Shown: piece by piece, positions 38,819 to 47,888 of the stretch
How the letters are laid out: each line of letters starts with the position of its first letter
Numbering within the stretch: the stretch's first letter is position 1
Assembly: GCF_011806455.1 (NCBI RefSeq)
Contig: NZ_JAATOT010000001.1
Location: 124,001-188,000, forward strand
Source of the DNA: Celeribacter sp. HF31
GTDB taxonomy: Bacteria > Pseudomonadota > Alphaproteobacteria > Rhodobacterales > Rhodobacteraceae
Length of the DNA: 64,000 bases
Reading direction: 5' to 3'
The notes under the pieces: generated by a model
Told to the model about the DNA's origin: nothing
The model's database searches: none
What the model saw: the letters and a program-made list of their open reading frames with translations, nothing else
Made by a program: the position numbers and the translations under genes

Positions 38819-38879
38819 TTCGCAAACATATCGAGAAATGTAGTTTGCAAACTCTATCTCAAGGCTTTGATGTTGCAAA
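38819..38879. promoter_or_regulatory. TTTGCAAA-type operator sites upstream of prpE
   Basis: A perfect palindrome TTTGCAAA lies at 38844-38851, with degenerate copies TTCGCAAA (38819-38826) and GTTGCAAA (38872-38879). From memory, the ScfR/RamB-type regulator PccR of Rhodobacter sphaeroides binds TTTGCAAA repeats at propionyl-CoA genes; the spacing here differs from the published pair. The sites lie 170-230 bp from the prpE start. Confidence 0.4.
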
Positions 38880-38912
38880 TAGAAACGCCCCCGCGGATGA
38901 GGCAGGGGCGTT
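38880..38912 (-). terminator. Probable terminator after maeB
   Basis: 8-bp stem AACGCCCC/GGGGCGTT (38884-38891 with 38905-38912) with a 13-base loop and TTTCTATTT on the minus-strand 3' side, 25 bp after the maeB stop codon. Confidence 0.75.
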
Positions 38913-38936
38913 GCAAATCTGGTCTGGCGCGGGGAC

Positions 38937-41219
38937 TTAGCCGTAATGCGCCACCGGCGTGCCCGCGATGGCGGACATGTTCAAAAGCCCGCGCGACGTG
39001 ATCGACGGCGTCACGATATGCGCCTTGTTCGCCATCCCCATCAGGATCGGGCCGACTTCCAATCCGCCGCCCTTGGTCTTGAGGATGTTGCGCACGCCAG
39101 AGGCCGCATCGGCAATCGCAAAGACCAGCGCATTGGCCGGGCCCTCCAGGCGCGAATGCGGGAAGTTGCGGTCCCGCAAATCCGGGGTCAGGGCGCTGTC
39201 GATGTGCATTTCGCCCTCATAGTTGAAATCGCGCGGCTCCGCGTCGAGGATTTCCATGGCCGCGCGCATATGGCGGCCGGTCATGCATTGCAGGTTGCCA
39301 AACTCACTGTGGGAACACAGCGCGATGTTGGGCTCGATCCCGAAGCGGCGCACATGGCGCGCGGTGGCGATCACGGTCTCGGCGATCTGCTCCGGCGTCG
39401 GTTCCGTATGCACATGGGTGTCGGCGATGAACAGCGGACCGTCTTCTTGGATCATCAGGGACAGCGCGCCCACCGGCTGGCGCTCTTTCGTGCCCAGAAT
39501 TTGCGTCACGTAGTTCAAATGCCACAGGTACTGCCCGAAGGTGCCGCAGATGACGCTGTCGGCGTGGTCCTGTTGCACCATGATGGCGCCGATCGCCGTG
39601 GTGTTGGTGCGCAGGATCGCCTTCGCCAGATCCGGCGTCACACCTTTGCGCGCCATCAGCCCGTGATAGGCCTGCCAATATTGTTTGTAGCGGCTGTCGT
39701 TTTCCGGGTTCACCACCTCGAAATCAATCCCGGGGCGGATTTTCACGCCTGCGCGCTCGGCCCGCATGGCGATCACCTCCGGGCGGCCGATCAGGATCGG
39801 CTTGTCGGTGGTTTCCTCGATCATGCCCTGGGCGGCGCGCAGCACGCGTTCGTCTTCGCCCTCGGCAAAGGCGATGCGGCGCTCGGCGTGGCTTGCGGCG
39901 GCAAAAACCGGGCGCATGATCAGCGCAGATTTGAACACCGAGCCGTCCAGCGCATCCTTATAGGCCTTCATGTCCGGGACAGGTTTCGTCGCCACGCCGC
40001 TTTCCATCGCGGCCTTGGCGACCGCCGAGGCGACAACGCCCATGAGGCGCGGATCGAACGGTTTCGGGATCAGATAATCCGGCCCGAATTCCATCCGCTC
40101 GTCCTGATAGGCGGCGGCGGCCTCCGCACTCGTGGTGGCCCGGGCCAGCGCAGCAATCCCTTCGATACAGCCGAGCTGCATCGCGTCGTTGATCTCGGTC
40201 GCGCCGACATCCAGCGCGCCGCGGAAGATGAAGGGGAAACACAGCACGTTGTTGACTTGGTTGGGATAATCCGACCGGCCCGTGGCGATGATCGCGTCGG
40301 GCGCGACCTTTTTCACCATGTCCGGCATGATTTCCGGCGTCGGATTGGCGAGCGCGAAAATGATCGGCTGTTTGGTCATCTTCTTGACCATTTCGGGCGT
40401 CAAAACGCCGGGCCCCGAGAGGCCGAGGAACATATCCGCACCTTCGATCGCCTCGTCCAATGTCCGCAGGTCGGTCTTTTGCGCAAAGGCGGCCTTTTGC
40501 GCCGTCATCTCTTCCTCGCGGCCCTCGTAAACCAGCCCGGCGATGTCACAAAGCCAGACATTTTCGCGTTTGAGGCCGAGTTTCAAAAGCATGTTGAGGC
40601 AGGCAATCCCCGCCGCCCCGCCGCCGGTGGACACCACTTTAATGTCTTCGATTTTCTTGCCCGACACGCGCAAAGCGTTGGTCGCGGCGGCGCCGACGAC
40701 GATGGCGGTGCCGTGTTGATCGTCGTGGAACACCGGGATATTCATCTTCTCGCGGCACAATTGTTCAACGATAAAGCAATCGGGCGCCTTGATGTCTTCG
40801 AGGTTGATCGCGCCAAAGGTCGGTTCCAGCGCGCAGACGATCTCGGCCAGCTTTTCCGGGTCGCTCTCATTCACTTCGATGTCGAAACAATCGATGTTGG
40901 CGAATTTCTTGAAGAGCACGGCCTTGCCTTCCATCACCGGTTTCGAGGCGGCGGCCCCGATGTTGCCAAGGCCCAAAACGGCGGTGCCGTTGGTCACGAC
41001 GGCGACCAGATTGCCGCGCGCGGTGTAGCGGCTCGAAGTGGTCGGATCGGCCTTGATCTCCAGACAGGCTTCTGCGACGCCGGGGCTATAGGCCCGCGCG
41101 AGGTCGCGGCCGTTGGCCATCGGTTTGGTGGCGCGAATTTCCAATTTCCCGGGTTTCGGGAATTCGTGATAGTCGAGCGCGGCTTGTCTCAGGCTGTCGT
41201 TGCGCGTGTCCGTCGCCAT
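38937..41219 (-). CDS. maeB: NADP-dependent malic enzyme with PTA-like C-terminus
   Basis: 760-aa MaeB-type enzyme that decarboxylates malate to pyruvate. Residues 1-430 form the malic domain ([26 protein letters not shown] site [10 protein letters not shown]). Residues about 440-760 are a phosphotransacetylase-like domain that regulates these enzymes rather than acting as an active PTA. The start at 41219 follows GGGAGA; the frame continues upstream through an 18-bp palindrome that is more likely an operator. Confidence 0.94.
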   Translation of the reverse strand: MATDTRNDSLRQAALDYHEFPKPGKLEIRATKPMANGRDLARAYSPGVAEACLEIKADPTTSSRYTARGNLVAVVTNGTAVLGLGNIGAAASKPVMEGKAVLFKKFANIDCFDIEVNESDPEKLAEIVCALEPTFGAINLEDIKAPDCFIVEQLCREKMNIPVFHDDQHGTAIVVGAAATNALRVSGKKIEDIKVVSTGGGAAGIACLNMLLKLGLKRENVWLCDIAGLVYEGREEEMTAQKAAFAQKTDLRTLDEAIEGADMFLGLSGPGVLTPEMVKKMTKQPIIFALANPTPEIMPDMVKKVAPDAIIATGRSDYPNQVNNVLCFPFIFRGALDVGATEINDAMQLGCIEGIAALARATTSAEAAAAYQDERMEFGPDYLIPKPFDPRLMGVVASAVAKAAMESGVATKPVPDMKAYKDALDGSVFKSALIMRPVFAAASHAERRIAFAEGEDERVLRAAQGMIEETTDKPILIGRPEVIAMRAERAGVKIRPGIDFEVVNPENDSRYKQYWQAYHGLMARKGVTPDLAKAILRTNTTAIGAIMVQQDHADSVICGTFGQYLWHLNYVTQILGTKERQPVGALSLMIQEDGPLFIADTHVHTEPTPEQIAETVIATARHVRRFGIEPNIALCSHSEFGNLQCMTGRHMRAAMEILDAEPRDFNYEGEMHIDSALTPDLRDRNFPHSRLEGPANALVFAIADAASGVRNILKTKGGGLEVGPILMGMANKAHIVTPSITSRGLLNMSAIAGTPVAHYG

Positions 41220-41276
41220 TGGTGATCTCCCAATCTTGTCTGCGGCCTTGTCTGCAGTCGTGGTGCGTAGAGGGTA

Positions 41277-41294
41277 TTGTTTAACGTTAAACAA
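41277..41294. promoter_or_regulatory. 18-bp perfect palindrome upstream of maeB
   Basis: TTGTTTAACGTTAAACAA reads the same on both strands and lies about 60 bp upstream of the maeB start. Such a perfect 18-mer is typical of a homodimeric repressor site (GntR, LacI or TetR type), but I cannot name the factor. No regulator gene lies next to it. Confidence 0.6.
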
Positions 41295-41545
41295 CTTTGC
41301 CCTATGTTTGCCTCAAGACCTCTCCCTGGGCAAGCCTCTACGCCTCTGGGTAGGCCCGATGCAAGGGGGGATATGTGAAATCACGGCGCGCGGGCGGGGC
41401 GTCGTTTGAAGCGCGTAAAAGACAAGCAAACCTGTGCGGAGAACCGCACAATCTCTGAGGTCGCGGTCTGGCGCGCGTATCCCGCTTGCATCTGGACGGG
41501 CAAGGCTTCACTCTGGACCGAATAGTCAAAAATGAGGTCCTCCCG

Positions 41546-41944
41546 ATGTCTGTGCTCCCCTCTTTGTTGGATGAAGCCGCGAAAATTCAGGACAAAGCCT
41601 ATGCGCCCTATTCCAAGTTTCGTGTGGGCGCGGCGATCCGCACCCCGTCGGGCGCGATCTTCGCCGGCGTGAACGTGGAAAACGCCGCCTATCCCGAAGG
41701 CACCTGTGCCGAAGCCGGGGCCATCGCGGCCATGGTTTTGGGCGGCGAAACAGAGATCGCCGAAGTGGCCGTCATCGGAGACAGCGACGAACCGGTGCCG
41801 CCCTGTGGCGGCTGTCGGCAGAAAATCCGCGAATTTGCGGGGCCGGATGTGAAAGTCTCGATGATGTCGCGCACGGGCAAGGTGCTGACACTGACGGTGG
41901 GTGAGCTTTTGCCGGGCGCCTTCACGCCGGATCATATGGACTGA
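41546..41944 (+). CDS. cdd: Cytidine deaminase
   Basis: 132-aa zinc enzyme that deaminates cytidine and deoxycytidine. The active site is intact: NVENAAYPEGTCAEAGAI contains the catalytic CAE, and the zinc pair lies in PPCGGCRQKI. It is the first gene of a five-gene nucleoside-salvage operon; deoA follows after 5 bp. The start at 41546 has GAGGTC upstream. The gap of about 325 bp to maeB must hold this operon's promoter. Confidence 0.95.
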   Translation: MSVLPSLLDEAAKIQDKAYAPYSKFRVGAAIRTPSGAIFAGVNVENAAYPEGTCAEAGAIAAMVLGGETEIAEVAVIGDSDEPVPPCGGCRQKIREFAGPDVKVSMMSRTGKVLTLTVGELLPGAFTPDHMD

Positions 41945-41949
41945 GCCGC

Positions 41950-43266
41950 ATGACATTCGATGCACGCCAAATCATTGAGAAGTTGCGGGACAAACAAGAG
42001 CTTAACCCCAATGAGCTGACCGGCTTTGCGCAGGGTCTCGCCAGTGGGGCTGTGACGGATGCGCAGGCCGGCGCCTTTGCCATGGCTGCTTTGCTTAACG
42101 GCATGTCCGACCCGGACCGTGTGGCTTTGACGCTGGCGATGCGCGACAGCGGCGAGGTGATGCGCTGGGACCTGCCGTCCCCCGCGATTGACAAACATTC
42201 CACCGGCGGTGTCGGCGATTGTGTCTCGCTTTTGCTGGCGCCCGCTCTGGCGGCTTTGGGCGCCTGTGTGCCGATGGTCTCGGGGCGCGGGCTTGGGCAC
42301 ACCGGCGGCACATTGGACAAACTCGAATCCATTCCCGGCCTCAAAACCGAAGTCACGGACGCGCGGTTTCACGAGATCGTCGAACGAGTCGGCTGTGCCA
42401 TCGTCTCGGCCTCTGGCTCCATCGCGCCTGCGGACAAGCGGCTCTACGCCATCCGTGATGTCACCGGCACGGTCGAAAGCATCGACCTGATCACCGCCTC
42501 GATCCTGTCCAAAAAGCTCGCGGCGGGTCTTGAGGCTTTGGTGCTGGACGTCAAATGCGGTTCGGGCGCGTTCATGGCCACGCCAGAGGACGCGCGCGCC
42601 TTGGCGCAAAGCCTCGTGACCACCGCGAATGGCGCAGGCTGCAAGACCTCCGCGCTGATCACCGACATGAACCAACCGCTGTGCCCGTCGCTGGGCAATG
42701 CCTTGGAAGTCATGACGGTGATGGAGGCGCTGACCACGGGCGAGGTGGACAATATTCTTTGCGATGTGACCTGTGCTTTGGGGGGCGAGTTGATGGTGCT
42801 CGCGGGGCTGGCCGAGGATGCGGACCAAGCCGCCTGGGCCGTGCGTGACACGCTCACCGATGGTTCCGCCGCGGAGCGCTTTGGTCAGATGATTTCCGAA
42901 TTGGGCGGGCCTGCCGATTTCGTCGATCACTGGCGCGACCGCTTGCCCTCGGCGCCGGTGGTGCGCGATGTCCTGTCGCAAGAGCCGGGCTATGTGTCCG
43001 GGATGGACGGCCATGCGCTTGGCATGGCGGTGGTGCATCTGGGCGGCGGGCGTATGAAAGGCGGCGACAAAGTCGACCCGGCTGTGGGGCTTTCCAATTG
43101 CTGCATGATCGGGGAATATCTCGATGCGGACAACCTGATCGCCACCATCCATGCCAAATCCGTGGAAGAGGCCGATCAGGCGGAGGCCGCGATCCGTGCG
43201 GCGATCCGGCTGGCCTCTGAGGCCCCCGACGAGCCGCCTTTGGTCTATGAAAAGGTATCGGTATGA
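41950..43266 (+). CDS. deoA: Thymidine phosphorylase
   Basis: 438-aa pyrimidine nucleoside phosphorylase that splits thymidine or deoxyuridine with phosphate to the base and deoxyribose 1-phosphate. The phosphate-site motif DKHSTGGVGD and VSGRGLGHTGGTLDKLES are intact. The product feeds DeoB, whose gene overlaps its stop by 4 bp (ATGA), a sign of coupled translation. Confidence 0.96.
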   Translation: MTFDARQIIEKLRDKQELNPNELTGFAQGLASGAVTDAQAGAFAMAALLNGMSDPDRVALTLAMRDSGEVMRWDLPSPAIDKHSTGGVGDCVSLLLAPALAALGACVPMVSGRGLGHTGGTLDKLESIPGLKTEVTDARFHEIVERVGCAIVSASGSIAPADKRLYAIRDVTGTVESIDLITASILSKKLAAGLEALVLDVKCGSGAFMATPEDARALAQSLVTTANGAGCKTSALITDMNQPLCPSLGNALEVMTVMEALTTGEVDNILCDVTCALGGELMVLAGLAEDADQAAWAVRDTLTDGSAAERFGQMISELGGPADFVDHWRDRLPSAPVVRDVLSQEPGYVSGMDGHALGMAVVHLGGGRMKGGDKVDPAVGLSNCCMIGEYLDADNLIATIHAKSVEEADQAEAAIRAAIRLASEAPDEPPLVYEKVSV

Positions 43267-44474
43267 GCAGGGCATTTTTGATCGTGATGGACTCGGTGGG
43301 CCTCGGCGGCGCACCGGATGCGGATGCGTTTTTCAACGGTGATCGTCCCGACACAGGCGCCAACACCATCGCCCATATCGCGCAGGCCTGTGCCGAGGGC
43401 CGTGCAGAAGAGGGGCGCTCCGGGCCGTTGCATCTGCCGAACCTCGATGCGCTGGGATTGGGCGCGGCGATGGCGCATGCGACCACCGATCCGGCGCCGG
43501 GTTTGGAGGCCATGCCAAAGGGGCTTTATGGTGTGGCCGCTGAAATCTCTCCCGGCAAGGACACGCCTTCGGGCCATTGGGAATTGGCCGGCGTGCCGGT
43601 GCCCTGGGATTGGCATTATTTCCCGGATGAGCAACCGTCTTTCCCGCAGGATTTGATGGAGAAGGCGGCGGAGTTGTGCGGGGCAGGGGGCACATTGGCC
43701 AATTGCCACGCCTCCGGCACTGAGGTGATCAAGGAGTTCGGCGCGCAGCACATCGCGACCGGCTGGCCGATTTGCTACACCTCTGCGGATTCCGTGTTTC
43801 AGATCGCTGCGCATGAGGATCATTTCGGCCTCGACCGGCTGTTGAAGCTCTGCGAAGACCTCGCGCCGACGCTCCATGAGATGAAGATCGGGCGCGTCAT
43901 CGCGCGGCCGTTCATCGGCACGTTGGAAGACGGGTTCACCCGCACCGGCAACCGCCATGACTACGCCATCGCACCGCCCAGCCCGACGATTTGCGATTGG
44001 GCGAAATCCGCGGGGCGCGCGACCTATGCTATTGGCAAGATTGGCGATATTTTCTCGATGCAGGGTCTCGATGAGGTCCGTAAGGGCGATGATCATACGC
44101 TCTTCGACCACCTCTGTGATGTGATGGAGGAAGCGCCAGATGGGTCTTTCACATTCGCCAATTTCGTCGAATTCGACAGCCTTTATGGGCACCGTCGCGA
44201 CGTCTCCGGCTATGCCCGCCATCTCGAATGGTTCGACGCCCAGATGCCGCGCCTGTTTGAGCGCGCGCGCGAGGGCGATCTTTTGATTTTCACCGCCGAC
44301 CATGGCAACGACCCGACCTGGTCGGGCACAGACCACACCCGCGAACAGGTGCCGGTGCTGGGCTATGGTGTCGGTCTCAAACCCATTGGTCCTGTGGCGT
44401 TTTCCGATGTGGCGGCCTCACTTGCCGAACACCTCGGAATTGAAGCCAAAGGCCCCGGACGGAGTTTTCTATGA
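43263..44474 (+). CDS. deoB: Phosphopentomutase
   Basis: 403-aa metal-dependent mutase that converts (deoxy)ribose 1-phosphate to the 5-phosphate. Alkaline-phosphatase-like metal motifs are visible: VMDSVGLGGAPDADAF at the N-terminus and FTADHGNDPTWSGTDHTREQ near the C-terminus. It overlaps deoA and add by 4 bp each. No deoC aldolase lies in this operon. Confidence 0.96.
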   Translation: MSRAFLIVMDSVGLGGAPDADAFFNGDRPDTGANTIAHIAQACAEGRAEEGRSGPLHLPNLDALGLGAAMAHATTDPAPGLEAMPKGLYGVAAEISPGKDTPSGHWELAGVPVPWDWHYFPDEQPSFPQDLMEKAAELCGAGGTLANCHASGTEVIKEFGAQHIATGWPICYTSADSVFQIAAHEDHFGLDRLLKLCEDLAPTLHEMKIGRVIARPFIGTLEDGFTRTGNRHDYAIAPPSPTICDWAKSAGRATYAIGKIGDIFSMQGLDEVRKGDDHTLFDHLCDVMEEAPDGSFTFANFVEFDSLYGHRRDVSGYARHLEWFDAQMPRLFERAREGDLLIFTADHGNDPTWSGTDHTREQVPVLGYGVGLKPIGPVAFSDVAASLAEHLGIEAKGPGRSFL

Positions 44475-45463
44475 CAGTATCTGATATGCCGAAAATCGAG
44501 CTGCACATGCATCTCGAAGGCGCAGCCCCCCCTGCCTTCATTCGCGGCTTGGCGGCGGAGAAAAAGACCGATCTCTCCGGCATTTTCGACGAGAGAGGCG
44601 CCTATAAATACAAAGACTTCTGGGATTTTCTCAAAGTCTATGAAGCCGCCACCTCGGTTCTCAAAACACCGCAGGATTACTACCGCCTGACCCGCGCCGT
44701 GTTGGAAGAAAGCGTGGCCTCGAATGTGATCTATACTGAGAGCTTCCTCGCGCCCGATTTCTGTGGCGGCGGCGATGTCTCGGCGTGGAAAGACTACCTC
44801 GCCGCGATCAAACAGGCCGCCGACGAGATGGAGCAGGAGGCGGGCATCGTGATGCGCGCGATCCCGACCTGTGTGCGCCATTTCGGACCGGATCAGGCGA
44901 AAAAGACCGCATTGTGTGCGCAGGAAACCGTGGGCGAGTTCGTCACCGGCTTTGGCATGGGCGGCGATGAGGCCATGGGCAAGCAAGGCGATTTCAAATA
45001 CGCCTTCGACATGGCGCGCGAGGCGGGACTGCGGCTCACCACGCATGCGGGCGAATGGGGCGGGCCCGAGAGTGTTCGCGACGCCATTCGCGACCTCGGG
45101 GTCGAGCGGATCGGCCATGGCGTGCGCGCCATCGAAGACCTTGCTCTGGTCGATGAGATTGCCGAAGCGGGGATCGTGTTGGAGGTCTGTCCGGGGTCCA
45201 ATATTGCGTTGGGTGTCTATCCGAAATGGTCCGATCACCCGATCGCCAAGCTGCGCGCGCGCGGTGTTAAGGTGACCGTGTCGACCGACGATCCGCCGTT
45301 CTTCCATTCCACCATGCGGTTTGAGTTCGACCGCCTCGCTGAGACCTTCGGCTGGGAAGAGGATGATTTCAAAGACTTGAACAAGGTCGCGATTGAGGCG
45401 GCCTTCTGCGATGAGGCGACCCGTGGGGCGGTCGCCAAGAAACTGGAGCCTACCGATGCTTGA
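44471..45463 (+). CDS. add: Adenosine deaminase
   Basis: 330-aa zinc aminohydrolase. The zinc ligands lie in [11 protein letters not shown], the catalytic region in [17 protein letters not shown], and the terminal motif is [11 protein letters not shown]. It converts adenosine and deoxyadenosine to inosine forms. The position in the operon and the 8-bp overlap with upp support nucleoside salvage rather than adenine or cytosine deamination. Confidence 0.94.
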   Translation: MTVSDMPKIELHMHLEGAAPPAFIRGLAAEKKTDLSGIFDERGAYKYKDFWDFLKVYEAATSVLKTPQDYYRLTRAVLEESVASNVIYTESFLAPDFCGGGDVSAWKDYLAAIKQAADEMEQEAGIVMRAIPTCVRHFGPDQAKKTALCAQETVGEFVTGFGMGGDEAMGKQGDFKYAFDMAREAGLRLTTHAGEWGGPESVRDAIRDLGVERIGHGVRAIEDLALVDEIAEAGIVLEVCPGSNIALGVYPKWSDHPIAKLRARGVKVTVSTDDPPFFHSTMRFEFDRLAETFGWEEDDFKDLNKVAIEAAFCDEATRGAVAKKLEPTDA

Positions 45464-46088
45464 CCATTTGACCGTCGTGACACACCCGCTGGTGCAGCAC
45501 AAACTGACCATCATGCGCGACAAGGAGACCTCGACCGCCGGGTTCCGGCAATTGCTTCGGGAGATTTCCCTTTTGCTGGCTTATGAGGTCACCCGCGAGT
45601 TGGACATGACGGAAAAGACCATCGAGACGCCGATGCAGACCATGCAGGCGCCGACACTCGATGGCAAAAAACTGGCGCTGATCTCGATCCTGCGCGCGGG
45701 CAATGGCTTGATGGATGGCATTCTGGAGCTGATCCCCTCGGCACGCGTCGGTTTTGTCGGGCTTTACCGCGACGAAGAAACGCTCAAACCGGTCGAATAT
45801 TATTTCAAAGTGCCCGAAGACCTGGGCGACCGTCTGGTGATCGCTGTCGATCCGATGCTCGCCACCGGCAATTCCTCGGTCGCGGCCATTGACAAGCTCA
45901 AAGAGGCGGGCGCGAAAAACATTCGGTTCCTGTGTCTTTTGGCGGCCCCCGAAGGGGTCAAACGCATGGAGGAGGCGCATCCCGACGTGCCGATTGTCAC
46001 AGCGGCAGTGGACGAAAAGCTTAATGAACATGGATATATTGTCCCTGGGCTAGGGGATGCGGGCGATCGCATGTTTGGTACAAAATAA
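45456..46088 (+). CDS. upp: Uracil phosphoribosyltransferase
   Basis: 210-aa enzyme that makes UMP from uracil and PRPP. The PRPP loop is [14 protein letters not shown], with [15 protein letters not shown] and the uracil-site C-terminus [18 protein letters not shown]. It is the last gene of the salvage operon and uses the uracil released by upstream enzymes. The start at 45456 fits the family ([17 protein letters not shown]); the frame is open upstream inside add. Confidence 0.96.
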   Translation: MLDHLTVVTHPLVQHKLTIMRDKETSTAGFRQLLREISLLLAYEVTRELDMTEKTIETPMQTMQAPTLDGKKLALISILRAGNGLMDGILELIPSARVGFVGLYRDEETLKPVEYYFKVPEDLGDRLVIAVDPMLATGNSSVAAIDKLKEAGAKNIRFLCLLAAPEGVKRMEEAHPDVPIVTAAVDEKLNEHGYIVPGLGDAGDRMFGTK

Positions 46089-46159
46089 GCGATTTCCCCT
46101 CTTAACAGCGAATCAGTTCTGGGTTAGTCTGTGCACAATATCTTGTGCGGGGCAGCATA

Positions 46160-47680
46160 ATGCAGGGTTTGAGAACGATTTCCGTCGCAGTCATGGTCGC
46201 GACTTTGGGCGTGTCCGCCATCGGCCTTTCCGGGGCTGGGGCGCGGACGCTCTATGATGCCGACCATCCGGCGGAATTTCCGCCCGCGTCTTATAAGGGG
46301 TCGCAATATGTCGACAGCCGGGGCTGCGCCTATGTGCGCGCAGGCTCTGGTGGGACGGTGCAATGGGTGCCGCGTGTATCGCGTGATCGCCGTGTGCTTT
46401 GCGGTTTCAAGCCGACCTTTGCCCAGCTGGAAGACAGCCTGCCGGTCATTCCCGATCCCGTGACGCCGACCACGACTGTGGCCGAGGCTGCGGCGCCTGC
46501 TTCGAAACAGCCCCCTGCGGTTCGAGTGTCAGCGCCCACCTCTGCGCCGTCCTCCGCCCCCCAAGCGGCACCCGTTGCCGCGAAGGCCGCACCAGCTCCG
46601 CAACCCAGCCTGCCGCCGCTCGAACAGCTTGCCGGAAAGACTGTTGGCGAACGCGGCTGTGTCGCCTCCGTCACGGACGGCCAGCTTCGGTGTGAGACCG
46701 GGACGGTCGAATATATTCTCAAACGACTGCCTGCGGGTGTCACGGTGCGCACTGCCGATGGTGGGCGGATGACGACCACCGAGCCGACGCTGGTGCGTGT
46801 GCCGGTCAAACGCGCTGCGCCTGTTCAGGCTCCGGTTGAGGCCCCTGCGCCGATCTTGGTCGCCGAGGCGGCTCCGGCCACCGTCGTACCGTCAGCCGCG
46901 GCGGCCCTGACGCAATGCGGCGGTCTTTCCGGCAATGCAGCACAATATATGAACACGACCGGGCGTTACGCCGTGCGTTGCGGCCCGCAGGCGGTGCACC
47001 CCTCCGCCTATATTCAACGTAAGGCGCAGACGCGTCTGTCGACCCAAAGCGCCAATCAGATCGCCGTCGCCCGCGCCGCCGGGATTGACCCCTATGCGCT
47101 GCCGCGTCCGGTGACAGGCACCTTGCCAAAAGGCTACAGCCGCGCCTGGACCGACGGGCGCCTCAACCCGCACCGTGGTCCGCAAACCGCCCGTGGTGAT
47201 TTGCAAATGGCACAGGTCTGGACTCAGACCACGCCCGCCTATGATCTTTATGCGCCGCGCAAAAAGACCTTCTGGGAATGGCTCTTCGGTTCGCCTTTCA
47301 AGACCCGGAACACGGTCACGGTTCAGGCCCCGCAATACGCGGGTCAAGGTCAGGCGCCGGTTCAAATCTCGACCAAATCGGTGGTGCCCGCGCGCACCCC
47401 CGGTGCGGCCAAACCCGCTTTGGCTCAGGTCCAACCCCAACAACAGGCGCAGGCTCTGCGCTATGTCCAGGTGGGCACCTTTGGTGTCCCCGAAAATGCC
47501 GAGCGCTCAATCGCGCGCCTTTCGGCCATGGGCTATCCGGTCTCGTCGCAGGTTCTGCGCCGGGGCGGAAAGCCCCTGAAGATTGTTCTGGCCGGCCCCT
47601 TCGCCCGGCCCGAGCAAACCCTGTCCGCTTTGTCTGCCGTTCGTGGGGCAGGCTACGGGGACGCATTCGCGCGCAAGTAG
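46160..47680 (+). CDS. Secreted SPOR-domain protein
   Basis: 506-aa secreted protein. Residues 1-28 are a signal peptide, then a cysteine-containing repeat-like pattern (RGCAYVRAG, ERGCVASVTDG, QCGGLSGNAA) alternates with Ala/Pro-rich linkers. The last 75 residues are a SPOR domain (YVQVGTFGVPENAERSIARL), which binds denuded peptidoglycan at the division site. A role in cell-envelope division is inferred. The ATG at 46160 is preferred over a GTG at 46145. A terminator follows. Confidence 0.85.
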   Translation: MQGLRTISVAVMVATLGVSAIGLSGAGARTLYDADHPAEFPPASYKGSQYVDSRGCAYVRAGSGGTVQWVPRVSRDRRVLCGFKPTFAQLEDSLPVIPDPVTPTTTVAEAAAPASKQPPAVRVSAPTSAPSSAPQAAPVAAKAAPAPQPSLPPLEQLAGKTVGERGCVASVTDGQLRCETGTVEYILKRLPAGVTVRTADGGRMTTTEPTLVRVPVKRAAPVQAPVEAPAPILVAEAAPATVVPSAAAALTQCGGLSGNAAQYMNTTGRYAVRCGPQAVHPSAYIQRKAQTRLSTQSANQIAVARAAGIDPYALPRPVTGTLPKGYSRAWTDGRLNPHRGPQTARGDLQMAQVWTQTTPAYDLYAPRKKTFWEWLFGSPFKTRNTVTVQAPQYAGQGQAPVQISTKSVVPARTPGAAKPALAQVQPQQQAQALRYVQVGTFGVPENAERSIARLSAMGYPVSSQVLRRGGKPLKIVLAGPFARPEQTLSALSAVRGAGYGDAFARK

Positions 47681-47714
47681 CGTTGAGTTAGACGAGGCAG
47701 AACAATAAAAAGAA

Positions 47715-47744
47715 ACCCCCGCATCTGGCGGGGGTATTCTTTTG
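47715..47744 (+). terminator. Rho-independent terminator
   Basis: 8-bp stem ACCCCCGC/GCGGGGGT (47715-47722 with 47728-47735) followed by a T-rich stretch, 34 bp after the SPOR gene. Confidence 0.88.
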
Positions 47745-47775
47745 TCTGGAGGTCTTTTCTGGTCTGTGAGGGGTT

Positions 47776-47888
47776 CAAGCGTTTTTCGTTTAATCTGACT
47801 CAGATTGAGCGAGAAACGTTGCCACACTGAATTGATATTGCTGCGTTTCTCGAAAATTGAGTGCCTCAAGTTTTTTGAGAAACGCTTT
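47776..47888. repeat. 113-bp two-hairpin repeat, copy 2
   Basis: Aligns without gaps to 23438-23550. The right end reads AAAGCGTTTCTC on the minus strand, a better match to the left end than in copy 1. It lies between convergent genes and contributes bases of the TAA stop codon of the 47887-48912 gene, which suggests that the insertion set the end of that protein. Confidence 0.85.

Noticed and set aside
38946-41225. Long ORF of 759 codons antisense to maeB
   Set aside because: It mirrors the codon structure of maeB; its translation is rich in His/Arg/Gly/Asp and lacks any domain. It is an antisense shadow of a high-GC gene.
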